In this document: positions 42,852-51,280 of the stretch, piece after piece
How the letters are laid out: each line of letters begins with the position of its first letter
How positions within the stretch are numbered: the first letter of the stretch is position 1
NCBI RefSeq assembly: GCF_002795865.1
Contig: NZ_CP024920.1
Coordinates: 1,027,001 to 1,091,000, forward strand
DNA: 64,000 nucleotides
Source: Qipengyuania seohaensis
Lineage (GTDB): Bacteria > Pseudomonadota > Alphaproteobacteria > Sphingomonadales > Sphingomonadaceae
Direction of reading: 5' to 3'
Notes under the pieces: generated by a model
Databases searched by the model: none
Told to the model about the DNA's origin: nothing
What the model saw: only the letters and a program-made list of their open reading frames with translations
Position numbers and translations under genes: made by a program

Positions 42852-43880
42852 ATGCCAACGATACATCCCATTATCCTCAGCGGCGGGAGCGGAACACGTT
42901 TGTGGCCTCGCAGCCGCCGCAGCCACCCCAAACCCTTCCTCCCTCTGCTTGGCGATCGCACGCTGTTCCAGCAGGCTCTCGACCGTGCTTCGGATTCCTC
43001 TCTTTTCGCACAGCCCATGATCGTCGCCGGCGAGGCGCATACGCGTTTCATCGCCGAGCAGGCTGGAGAGCATCGACTTGTCGTCGAACCGGCAGCAAAG
43101 AATACCGCCCCAGCGATCGCGCTCGCGGCAAGCCTGCTACCGCGCGATGCCATTATGCTGGTCTGCCCGAGCGACCATCACATCGCCGATGAGCAGGCGT
43201 TCATTGCCGGCGCACGCCACGCCGCATCGCTGGCCGCCGATGGCAATCTCGTCAGCTTCGGCATCGCGCCCGACCGGCCCGCAACGGGTTACGGCTACAT
43301 CAAGCTTGGCGACAGCTTGGGCAATGGCCACCGGATCGAGCGGTTCGTAGAAAAGCCCGATCTCGAACGCGCGCGGGAATTCCTGTCATCCGGCGACTAC
43401 GTCTGGAACGGCGGGATATTCGCCTTCCAGGCAGGCACATTTCTGGATGAACTGGCCGCTCACCGGCCCGATATGGCCAAGGCGGTTGCCCTTGCAGTCG
43501 AAGGCGGCAGCTGGTCCGGCAATCGCTTCGATCCCGACGCGCAGCACTTTGACGCAATAGCGGGCGAAAGCGTCGATTACGCCGTGATGGAAAACACCGC
43601 CCAGGCCGCAGTGGTCGCAGCCGACATGGGGTGGTCCGACATCGGCGACTGGAATGCGCTGTTCGAGGCGCGCTCAGCCCAAGGCTCCTCCGACACCATC
43701 ATCTCCGGCGCGGCCGAAGTGAAATCGGCAAAATCGGTGATGATCGACACGGATGGCCCCCGAGTGTCCTTGATCGGCTTCGACAATGCGATCGTGGTCG
43801 TCGACGGGGATGAAATCCTGGTCCTCAATCGCGATTACGCCCAGGGAGTCGGGAAGCTGGAAGGGGCGACAAACCAATGA
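42852..43880 (+). CDS. manC: Mannose-1-phosphate guanylyltransferase
   Basis: Makes GDP-mannose from mannose-1-phosphate and GTP. The 342-residue enzyme has the pyrophosphorylase signature ILSGGSGTRLWPRSRRSHPK with PFLPLLG following, VCPSDHHIADEQAF, and FVEKPDLERAREFLSSGDYV. It lacks the C-terminal phosphomannose isomerase domain of long ManC proteins; that activity is supplied by the next gene, which starts four bases before the manC stop. The product likely feeds exopolysaccharide or LPS sugars. Confidence 0.92.
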   Translation: MPTIHPIILSGGSGTRLWPRSRRSHPKPFLPLLGDRTLFQQALDRASDSSLFAQPMIVAGEAHTRFIAEQAGEHRLVVEPAAKNTAPAIALAASLLPRDAIMLVCPSDHHIADEQAFIAGARHAASLAADGNLVSFGIAPDRPATGYGYIKLGDSLGNGHRIERFVEKPDLERAREFLSSGDYVWNGGIFAFQAGTFLDELAAHRPDMAKAVALAVEGGSWSGNRFDPDAQHFDAIAGESVDYAVMENTAQAAVVAADMGWSDIGDWNALFEARSAQGSSDTIISGAAEVKSAKSVMIDTDGPRVSLIGFDNAIVVVDGDEILVLNRDYAQGVGKLEGATNQ

Positions 43881-44677
43881 GTTCGGGACGCCTTGAGATC
43901 AAGACCGTCGAGAAAGTGTGGGGGATGGACAACCTGCCCGCACCCTTTACGCGGGACGACCAATCGGCGCGGATAGGCGAGATATGGTTCCAGCCGTCGA
44001 CGGCGATGACCGAACTTCTTGTGAAATACCTTTTCACCAATGAAAAGCTGTCGGTCCAGGTGCACCCCAACGGGGAAGCCAGCCCGACCGGGTGCGGCAA
44101 GGAGGAATGCTGGCTCATCCTCGACGCGCAGCCTGGCGCCAAGCTGGCAGTAGGCTTCGTTCGCGAAGTTTCTGCAGATGAAATGCGCGCAGCGGCGCTC
44201 GATGACACGATCGAGGATCTGCTCCACTGGCGCGAAGTCAGAACCGGCGATTTCTTCTATATCCCGGCAGGCACGGTCCATGCACTCGGTGCGGGACTGA
44301 CATTGCTGGAGGTTCAGGAGAATACCGACATCACTTATCGGCTCTACGACTACGGTCGTCCGCGCGAATTGCACCTCGACGAAGGTCTGGCGGTGTCCAA
44401 GGGGCAACCCTATCCCGACGATCTCTCGCAAACGGTCCCCTCCGACCAGGAAATCCTGCTGGTCGACGGGCCGCAGTTCACCCTCGCACAAGTTATCGGG
44501 CAGCCTTCGCAGGACATTGAGTCCCGCTTTGCAGGGCCAGTGCAGGTTATGCCGCTCTCCGGATCGGTCATGATCGGGGACAGCATGATCGAGCCGGGCC
44601 AGAGCGCGCTGGCAGACACGCTCCGTGACGTCGCCTTTCAGGAAAATGCACGAACGATGATCGCTCGCCCAAGCTAG
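43877..44677 (+). CDS. manA: Class I mannose-6-phosphate isomerase
   Basis: Zinc cupin enzyme of 266 residues converting fructose-6-phosphate and mannose-6-phosphate. Key tracts: KLSVQVHPNGEASPTGCGKE (zinc ligands Gln and His), ECWLILDAQPGAKLAVGF, and FFYIPAGTVHALGAGLTLLE with the conserved AGTVHALG. It overlaps manC by four bases, giving a compact unit from fructose-6-phosphate to GDP-mannose, apart from phosphomannomutase, which is not here. Confidence 0.9.
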   Translation: MSSGRLEIKTVEKVWGMDNLPAPFTRDDQSARIGEIWFQPSTAMTELLVKYLFTNEKLSVQVHPNGEASPTGCGKEECWLILDAQPGAKLAVGFVREVSADEMRAAALDDTIEDLLHWREVRTGDFFYIPAGTVHALGAGLTLLEVQENTDITYRLYDYGRPRELHLDEGLAVSKGQPYPDDLSQTVPSDQEILLVDGPQFTLAQVIGQPSQDIESRFAGPVQVMPLSGSVMIGDSMIEPGQSALADTLRDVAFQENARTMIARPS

Positions 44678-44804
44678 GCGAGAGCGGCGCTCGACCCGTT
44701 CCCTCACTACCCCTGACTCCAAGAAACAGCCGGTGACGTGAATTATTTTCCGGCCATCGGACACCGTCGGCCTCCCGATAGTTAGGAAGGCAAAGGAGGC
44801 GTTT

Positions 44805-45311
44805 GTGTCCGATACAATTTCCGTCAACGGCAAGCTGCAGCCCCTGCCGACAGATCCGCGAACCTCGCTGCTCGATTTCCTCCGCCACGATCTGGGCCTG
44901 ACAGGGACCAAGAAGGGGTGCGACCATGGCCAGTGCGGGGCCTGCACCGTCATCGTCAATGGCATCCGGATAAACAGCTGCCTGACGCTCGCAGCGATGC
45001 ACGATGGCGACGAGGTTACGACAATCGAAGGCCTCGGCACCCCGGACAATCCATCGGCGCTCCAGAAAGCCTTCCTTGAACATGACGGATTCCAGTGCGG
45101 CTATTGCACCCCCGGGCAGATTTGTTCGGCGACAGCCATGCTCCAGGAAATTGCCAACAACTGGCCCAGCGATGCCAGCGAAACCCTCGAGGGCGACATG
45201 ACCGCCACCGGCGAGGAAATCCGCGAACGCATGAGCGGCAACCTTTGCCGCTGCGGCGCCTACGCCAATATCGTCGCGGCCATTCGCGAAGTGGCGGGGG
45301 AGAGCGCATGA
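44805..45311 (+). CDS. paoA: Aldehyde oxidoreductase [2Fe-2S] subunit, PaoA-like
   Basis: Small subunit of a xanthine-oxidase-family molybdoenzyme, 168 residues. The plant-type cluster is held by [16 protein letters not shown], and the second cluster by [12 protein letters not shown] and [15 protein letters not shown] 44805 follows AGGAGG at good spacing. It lacks the Tat signal peptide that E. coli PaoA carries, so the complex may be cytoplasmic. It overlaps the FAD subunit gene by four bases. Confidence 0.92.
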   Translation: MSDTISVNGKLQPLPTDPRTSLLDFLRHDLGLTGTKKGCDHGQCGACTVIVNGIRINSCLTLAAMHDGDEVTTIEGLGTPDNPSALQKAFLEHDGFQCGYCTPGQICSATAMLQEIANNWPSDASETLEGDMTATGEEIRERMSGNLCRCGAYANIVAAIREVAGESA

Positions 45312-46294
45312 GACCGTTTTCCTACGCGCGCGCCAGGACCTTGGAAGATGCAGCCCGGCTCACCCGAGACGAGGGAGCGATTCCCATCGCGGGCGGGACC
45401 AACCTGCTGGACCTCATGAAATTGCAGGTCGAAACGCCCGATGCGCTTGCCGACATCAATCGCATCGGGTTCGGTGGGATCGAAGAAACAGACGATGGCG
45501 GTCTTTGGATCGGCGGCCTCGCTACCAATACGGAAACGGCCATTCACCCGCGGGTGCGCACCGACTACCCCGTCTTGGCGCGCGCAATACTCGCTGGCGC
45601 GACCCAGCAGTTGCGAAACAAGGCCACGACAGGCGGCAATCTCTGCCAGCGTACGCGCTGTTTCTACTTCACGAATATCGACCAGCCCTGCAACAAGCGC
45701 GAACCGGGAAGCGGTTGTGGCGCCATTGACGGCATAGCAAAGCTTCATGCCGTGCTGGGGACCAGCGACCAATGCATCGCGACATATCCCGGCGATATGG
45801 CAGTCGCGCTAAGTGCCCTTGATGCGCAGGTCGAGATAGCAGCCCCCAGCGGCGATACGCGCAGGGTGCCGGTTCGCCATTTCCATTGCCTTCCCGGCGA
45901 CACGCCCTGGCGCGAAAACGTTCTGGAACCGGGCGAAATCATCACCTCCGTAGCCCTTCCGCCGCCGGTCGGCGGAACGCAGATCTATCGCAAGGTTCGC
46001 GAACGATCCTCCTATGCCTTCGCACTCGTGTCGGTCGCTGCCATCATCGAGATGGACGATGGCAAATTCACCCGGGCCGATTTCGCCTTCGGGGGACTTG
46101 CACACAAGCCCTGGCACGACGAGCGCATTGCCGAAACTCTCATCGGAAAGGTCGCTTCCGACGATGTGTTCGATAAGGCCGCCGACATCCTGCTGGAAGA
46201 TGCCCGCGGCTACGGTGAAAACGACTTCAAGATACCGCTGGCCCGGCGAACGCTTCACGCGGTCTTGCAACAGGCAACGGAGGCTGCGGCATGA
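45308..46294 (+). CDS. paoB: Aldehyde oxidoreductase FAD-binding subunit, PaoB-like
   Basis: Medium subunit of 328 residues, passing electrons from the 2Fe-2S centres through FAD. The FAD signature is [14 protein letters not shown] and [16 protein letters not shown]. The stretch [24 protein letters not shown] and [15 protein letters not shown] holds the extra cysteines typical of PaoB-type subunits, which bind an additional [4Fe-4S] cluster. The start at 45308 overlaps the paoA stop, and the end overlaps paoC by four bases. Confidence 0.92.
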   Translation: MRPFSYARARTLEDAARLTRDEGAIPIAGGTNLLDLMKLQVETPDALADINRIGFGGIEETDDGGLWIGGLATNTETAIHPRVRTDYPVLARAILAGATQQLRNKATTGGNLCQRTRCFYFTNIDQPCNKREPGSGCGAIDGIAKLHAVLGTSDQCIATYPGDMAVALSALDAQVEIAAPSGDTRRVPVRHFHCLPGDTPWRENVLEPGEIITSVALPPPVGGTQIYRKVRERSSYAFALVSVAAIIEMDDGKFTRADFAFGGLAHKPWHDERIAETLIGKVASDDVFDKAADILLEDARGYGENDFKIPLARRTLHAVLQQATEAAA

Positions 46295-48480
46295 CCGTGC
46301 ATCTCAAGCAAGACAAGCCCGACGACAGCAATCGCCTCGACGGGATGAAACAGGGCGTTCTCGGCAAGGGTATCTCCCGCGTCGAGGGCATGCCCAAGGT
46401 GACGGGCACCGCTCCTTATTCCGCCGAATATCCGATCGCCGATTGCGCCGAAGGTGTGCTGGTTACATCCACGATCACGAGGGGCAAGGTCGTCTCGATC
46501 GACAAGGACGCCGCGCTATCGATGCCCGGCGTTATTGCGGTGATCGACGATCCGGCAATGACCACCCGCGCCGCGCAGGGCACGGCCGACGAGGCTCCTC
46601 AACAGGAACCGGGCACGGTCTGCTATTGGGGCCAACCGATCGCCTTGGTCGTCGCCGAAACCTTCGAGCAGGCTCGCCATGCGGCCAAGCATCTTGTCGT
46701 CGAATATCGCGAAGATGCGGGTGCGCCGCTCGATCCGCAGGCGGTCGAAGCAGAGGAGCAGGAAGACGAGACCGTCCGGCAAGGCGATCTCGACCATGCG
46801 ATGGCGACTGCTGCCCATTCGGTCGATGTCACATATACCACCAAGGGTCATGCCTCGGCTGCCATGGAGCCACACGCATCCATAGCCCATTGGGACGGCG
46901 ACAAGCTGACTGTCTACGCATCGCTCCAGATGCTGAACTACAATATCACCGAACTTTCCGACGCGCTCGGGATGGAAGAGGAAAATGTCCGTCTCGTCTC
47001 GCGCTTCGTCGGGGGCGGATTCGGATCGAAACTGGGTATCAGCGAAGATGTGGTCGCAGCTGCCATCGCGTCCAAGAAGGTCGGGCGGCCGGTCCGGGTC
47101 GTCATGTCCCGGCAACAGGTGTTCCAATGCGTGATGCGCCGTTCGGAAACGACACAACGCCTGCGGCTTGCGGCTGATGAGAGCGGAAAGCTGATCGGCT
47201 TCGGCCATCACGCACTCGTCTCCAACTTGCCCGGAGAAACTTTTGCAGAGCCGGTCCTGCAGTCCTCGCACTTCCTTTACGGCGGAGAGAACCGTGACCT
47301 GACGCTCGAGGTCGCGCGCATCCACCAGATGACCGCAGGGTCGGTCCGCGCCCCGGGCGAAGCGGTCGGCATGCCCGCGCTCGAAGGCGCAATGGATGTG
47401 CTGGCCGAGAAAGCGGGTATCGACCCGGTCGAATTGCGCCTGACAAACATTCCTGAAGAAGACCCGGAAGAGGGCCTGCCCTTCTCATCGCACAAGTTGG
47501 CCGAATGCCTCAGGCAGGGGGCCGACGCATTCGGTTGGGACAGCGCCCCCCGCAGCCCGCGCCACACGTGCGAGGGCGAGTGGTGGGTGGGCACCGGCAT
47601 GGCGAGCGCCGCACGCGTTCACAATATCGCCGAGGCAAAGGCACGCGTCACGCTGAAAGCCGACGGCAGTGCCATCGTCGAAACGGACATGACCGATATC
47701 GGTACGGGGACCTATACGATCCTCGCCCAGCTTGCAGGTGAGATGCTGGGCCTCGATCCGGCCCAAGTGCTGGTCGAACTGGGCGATACGAAGCATCCGC
47801 GCGGTCCCGGATCGGGTGGAAGCTGGGGCGCTGCCTCGATCGGGTCGGCCGTATACGTCGCGTGCAAGGCGATCAGGGAAGAACTCGGCCAACGACTGGG
47901 CGTCGACGAAACCGAACTGGAATTGTCGAACGGAAAAGCCGCTTCGGGCGACAGCCTGGTCTCGGTGCTCGACGGCGCAGACCTGTCGCGCGAAGGTCAT
48001 TACGAACCGGGCGACATCAAGGACGAATTTACCGCTTCCGGCTTCGGCGCCTTCTTCGCGCAGGTGAGGGTGAACCGCTTCACCGGCGAAACCCGGGTCG
48101 ACCGAATGCTGGGCGCATTCGGCTTCGGCCGCGTGCTCAACCACAAGACTGCACGGTCACAATGCCTTGGAGGGATCACCTGGAGCATCGGTGTGGCCCT
48201 GACCGAAGCGCTCGAATTCGACCCGCGCGACGGACATCTCGTCAACTGCGATCTCGCCGAATATCACGTGCCCGTGCATCGGGACGTGCCGGACCTCGAA
48301 GTCGTTCTCGTCGAAGAGCGGGACCCGGCCGCGAGTCCGATCCAGGCGAAAGGGATCGGCGAACTCGGCATGTGCGGCGGCGCGGCGGCGATTGCAAATG
48401 CGATTTACAACGCCTGCGGAGCGCGCATCTTCGACTACCCGATGACACCGGACCGTGTGCTGGCGGCGATGCCCGACTGA
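46291..48480 (+). CDS. paoC: Aldehyde oxidoreductase molybdopterin-binding subunit, PaoC-like
   Basis: Catalytic subunit of 729 residues, with molybdenum cofactor and substrate site. Conserved tracts are [35 protein letters not shown], the MoCo-binding [16 protein letters not shown], and the catalytic glutamate in [19 protein letters not shown]. The family oxidises aromatic or aliphatic aldehydes to acids. The four-base overlap with paoB and the one-base junction to the XdhC gene show one operon. Confidence 0.92.
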   Translation: MTVHLKQDKPDDSNRLDGMKQGVLGKGISRVEGMPKVTGTAPYSAEYPIADCAEGVLVTSTITRGKVVSIDKDAALSMPGVIAVIDDPAMTTRAAQGTADEAPQQEPGTVCYWGQPIALVVAETFEQARHAAKHLVVEYREDAGAPLDPQAVEAEEQEDETVRQGDLDHAMATAAHSVDVTYTTKGHASAAMEPHASIAHWDGDKLTVYASLQMLNYNITELSDALGMEEENVRLVSRFVGGGFGSKLGISEDVVAAAIASKKVGRPVRVVMSRQQVFQCVMRRSETTQRLRLAADESGKLIGFGHHALVSNLPGETFAEPVLQSSHFLYGGENRDLTLEVARIHQMTAGSVRAPGEAVGMPALEGAMDVLAEKAGIDPVELRLTNIPEEDPEEGLPFSSHKLAECLRQGADAFGWDSAPRSPRHTCEGEWWVGTGMASAARVHNIAEAKARVTLKADGSAIVETDMTDIGTGTYTILAQLAGEMLGLDPAQVLVELGDTKHPRGPGSGGSWGAASIGSAVYVACKAIREELGQRLGVDETELELSNGKAASGDSLVSVLDGADLSREGHYEPGDIKDEFTASGFGAFFAQVRVNRFTGETRVDRMLGAFGFGRVLNHKTARSQCLGGITWSIGVALTEALEFDPRDGHLVNCDLAEYHVPVHRDVPDLEVVLVEERDPAASPIQAKGIGELGMCGGAAAIANAIYNACGARIFDYPMTPDRVLAAMPD

Positions 48481-49331
48481 TGCTCGACCAGCTGGCCAGC
48501 CGTGCACCCCGTAGCGCCGATCACGAGGCGCTTGCCGCAGCGTGCGAAGCAGGCGCGGGACTATGTACGGTGGTCGGTATCGAAGGCAGCTTTTCGCGCA
48601 GGATCGGAGCGCAACTGGCAGTGTTGCCGGACGGCTCGACGATCGGCAGCCTGGCCGATGGATGCCTCGAAGCACAGCTGGCTTCGGACATGCGCGAGCT
48701 CGGGAAGCCCGCGGTAATTCGCTACGGCGCAGGATCCGAGAAAATCGATTTCCGCCTACCGTGCGGCGGCGGTCTGGACATCCTAGTCGATCCCTCACCC
48801 GATCGCGGCACATGTCGCGCGGCGATGATGAAGCTTGAGAAGCGTCTGCCTTCGAGCATATCCCTTCCTGAAAACAGTCTCCTTGCGGAGCGCCGCTATC
48901 TGCCTTCCCTTCGAATTGCCGCATTCGGCGAAGGGCCAGAGTTGGAGTATCTCGAGGTTTTGGCCAAGGCCCTCGATATCGAGCTCACACCTTACGATAA
49001 ATCGGTCCTTCAATTGGGGCAGCGAGCCGCAGAATGCCGCCCGGACCGATGGACGGCTTGCCTGTTCCTGTTCCACGATCACGAGTGGGAATTGCCCCTG
49101 CTCGAACAGGTCCTTGCATCCGAAGCTTTCTACATCGGCGCGCAAGGCGGCGAGAATGCCCGCATCGCACGCACCCTCGGTCTTTCCGGCCGCGGGATGG
49201 CGGAGGAGCAAATCGCTCGGATCCATAGCCCCCTTGGCCTGATCCCATCCTGCAAGACTCCCCATGCGCTCGCCCTGTCCGCGTTGGCGGAAGTGGTCTC
49301 TCGCTATGAAAGATTGCATGACGCTGCTTGA
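48480..49331 (+). CDS. XdhC family molybdenum cofactor insertion/sulfuration protein
   Basis: XdhC-like chaperone of 283 residues that binds molybdenum cofactor and promotes its sulfuration before insertion into paoC-type enzymes. N-terminal part LCTVVGIEGSFSRRIGAQLA with GSLADGCLEAQLASDM is the XdhC_CoxI domain; the C-terminal Rossmann part has LRIAAFGEGPELEYLEVLAK and FYIGAQGGENARIARTLG with IHSPLGLIPSCKTPHALALS. ATG 48480 shares one base with the paoC stop. Role in the adjacent enzyme is inferred from family and operon. Confidence 0.9.
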   Translation: MLDQLASRAPRSADHEALAAACEAGAGLCTVVGIEGSFSRRIGAQLAVLPDGSTIGSLADGCLEAQLASDMRELGKPAVIRYGAGSEKIDFRLPCGGGLDILVDPSPDRGTCRAAMMKLEKRLPSSISLPENSLLAERRYLPSLRIAAFGEGPELEYLEVLAKALDIELTPYDKSVLQLGQRAAECRPDRWTACLFLFHDHEWELPLLEQVLASEAFYIGAQGGENARIARTLGLSGRGMAEEQIARIHSPLGLIPSCKTPHALALSALAEVVSRYERLHDAA

Positions 49332-49881
49332 CTCCGGCATCGCGTTGGTCCTGCTCGCCGCAGGGCGTAGCGAGCGGTTTGGCGGCGACAAGCTTTTGGC
49401 CGAATACAAAGGCAAGCCGCTGTGGACCTGGGCTGCAATGGCGGCGGAAGAAGCAGGTTTCCAGGACCTCTACATCGTGAACTCGCCAAGGACCTCGATA
49501 GAGCCGGGAGATCGGTGGAAGCCGTTGGTAAATGCCGATGCAGACCGGGGAATGGGCACATCTATCGCGGCGGGAGTCGCTGCCGCGAAAGCTAGCCAGC
49601 GCATTGTCATCACGCTTGGGGACATGCCCATGGTCGCGCCGACGCACTTGAGAGCGCTGGCCGAAAGAACGGGGCCGGTTTTCACCCGGCAACCGGACGG
49701 CAATGCGGGATGTCCCGCAGCCTTCGGGCGGGAGTCATTCGACCAGTTGCGGCAACTGGGAGGGGACCGGGGCGCACGCATCCTGGCCAATCCGGATGCT
49801 GTGATGATGGAGCCGGCCAGCACGGGGATGCTTGTCGACATCGACTACAAGAGCGATCTTGCAGCTAAAGGCTCGCGCTAA
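49306..49881 (+). CDS. MobA/MocA-like nucleotidyltransferase
   Basis: Nucleotidyltransferase of 191 residues: LVLLAAGRSERFGGDKLLAE at the N-terminus, RGMGTSIAAGVAAAKASQRI, VITLGDMPMVAPTHLRALAE with the metal-binding aspartate, and NAGCPAAFGRESFDQLRQLG. MocA-type relatives add CMP to molybdopterin to form the cytosine dinucleotide cofactor used by PaoABC-like enzymes, which fits its place as last gene of the operon. ATG 49306, inside the XdhC gene, is preferred; ATG 49318 is possible. Confidence 0.87.
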   Translation: MKDCMTLLDSGIALVLLAAGRSERFGGDKLLAEYKGKPLWTWAAMAAEEAGFQDLYIVNSPRTSIEPGDRWKPLVNADADRGMGTSIAAGVAAAKASQRIVITLGDMPMVAPTHLRALAERTGPVFTRQPDGNAGCPAAFGRESFDQLRQLGGDRGARILANPDAVMMEPASTGMLVDIDYKSDLAAKGSR

Positions 49882-49896
49882 TGCGCCCCCGGCGGC

Positions 49897-51219
49897 TCAG
49901 GCGTTAGCGACACCGGCCTCCGACGAAGGGCGATGCGGGTTCTGTTTCTCCAGACACTTGGCTGCTCGCCAATAGCAAAAGATGGCGAACGGCGTCGCGC
50001 AGGCAATGACGAACAGTGCCTGGCGAAGCGATTCCTGGCCGTATTCCGGTGTGAAATAGTCCGACAGGACGCCGACCATGGTCGGTCCGAGGCCCAGCCC
50101 GATGAGGTTGATCACCAGAAGCGTAATGGCAGCCCAGACGGCACGCATACGCAAGGGTGCAAGCGTCTGGATCAGCGCGAAGGTCGGTCCCAAGTAACAG
50201 GACTGGAACAGCACGGCGATAAAGTAGACGCCCACCGCGAGGGGCGCGCTGTCGGCCACATAGAACCAGATCAGAAACGGCAGGGCGATGGTCTTGAGGG
50301 CGGCAACCATCAACGGTTGCGCCTTGAGGCCGTACTTTGCGGACAATCGGTTGGCGAGCCAGCCGCTGCCGAGACCGCTTGCGACGCCCGCGATGGCGAG
50401 TAATGGCGCCACGATATTGCCGACCTGCAAAGTGTTGAGCCCGAATGAGCGTATGAGATAGGCCGGGGTCCATCCGGTCAGTGCGTATCCGATCATCGAG
50501 GTTATGGTGACGCCCGCGACGAGCCAGACGGCTGCCGGATTGCCGAAGATCGAGCGGAAACCTGCGCCGATGGATGGGGTCTTCGTCTCCTCGACCGCGC
50601 CCGGTTCCGCCCGACGCATCGGTTCGGTCGCATACAGTTTTACGATCACCGCGAGGATAACGCCGGGCAGGCCGATCGCTAAGAAAGCGACACGCCAATC
50701 GAAGAAATAGGTCAGGTTGCCGCCGAATATCTGGCCTGCAGCCGCCCCCAGCGTCACGCCGAGGGAATAGATGGATAGGGCAAGCGCGCGTTTTTCCGCC
50801 GGATAGAGGTCTGCGATAATCGAATGGCTGGGCGGTGAGGAACCTGCCTCACCGACGCCGACGCCGATGCGCGCGAGCAAAAGGTGGACGAAGTTTTGTG
50901 CCAGCCCGCAGGCGGCGGTCATGCCGCTCCACAACGCAAGCGCGATGGAGATGATGTTGACCCGGTTCATCCTGTCCGCAAGCGCCGCGACCGGGATGCC
51001 GAGTGTCGCATAGAACAATGCGAACGCGAGGCCCGACAGCAGGCCCAGCTGGGTGTCGTTGAGCAGCAAGTCCGCCTTGATATCCTCCAGCAGGATGGCG
51101 AGAATTTGCCGGTCCATATAGCTGAAGAAATAGGTCACGGTCAGGAGGAACAATGTGACCCGCCGCGCGCGCGGGCTAACCGTGTCCGCGCCTTGGGCGG
51201 GAGCTTGTGCTGAGGTCAT
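49897..51219 (-). CDS. MFS transporter, spinster-like
   Basis: Twelve-helix major facilitator of 440 residues. The first helix and loop contain TYFFSYMDRQILAILLEDIK, the motif A loop ALADRMNRVNIISIALALWS, and helix 5 VGVGEAGSSPPSHSIIADLY, all common in the spinster-like subgroup found beside TonB-dependent receptors in sphingomonads. ATG 51219 is chosen; a longer upstream frame is unlikely. It lies 61 bases after the frameshifted receptor on the same strand and is probably co-transcribed, suggesting a shared substrate. Confidence 0.88.
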   Translation of the reverse strand: MTSAQAPAQGADTVSPRARRVTLFLLTVTYFFSYMDRQILAILLEDIKADLLLNDTQLGLLSGLAFALFYATLGIPVAALADRMNRVNIISIALALWSGMTAACGLAQNFVHLLLARIGVGVGEAGSSPPSHSIIADLYPAEKRALALSIYSLGVTLGAAAGQIFGGNLTYFFDWRVAFLAIGLPGVILAVIVKLYATEPMRRAEPGAVEETKTPSIGAGFRSIFGNPAAVWLVAGVTITSMIGYALTGWTPAYLIRSFGLNTLQVGNIVAPLLAIAGVASGLGSGWLANRLSAKYGLKAQPLMVAALKTIALPFLIWFYVADSAPLAVGVYFIAVLFQSCYLGPTFALIQTLAPLRMRAVWAAITLLVINLIGLGLGPTMVGVLSDYFTPEYGQESLRQALFVIACATPFAIFCYWRAAKCLEKQNPHRPSSEAGVANA

Positions 51220-51280
51220 CGAATGTCCTGAAAATAAGGGGGCGAGGCGGACCCGAGCCCGCCCCGCCCTCAAGTACGGC

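Noticed and set aside
47862..48479. Upstream extension of the XdhC frame into paoC
   Set aside because: The extension is Arg-rich shadow sequence inside paoC; the XdhC domain starts at ATG 48480.
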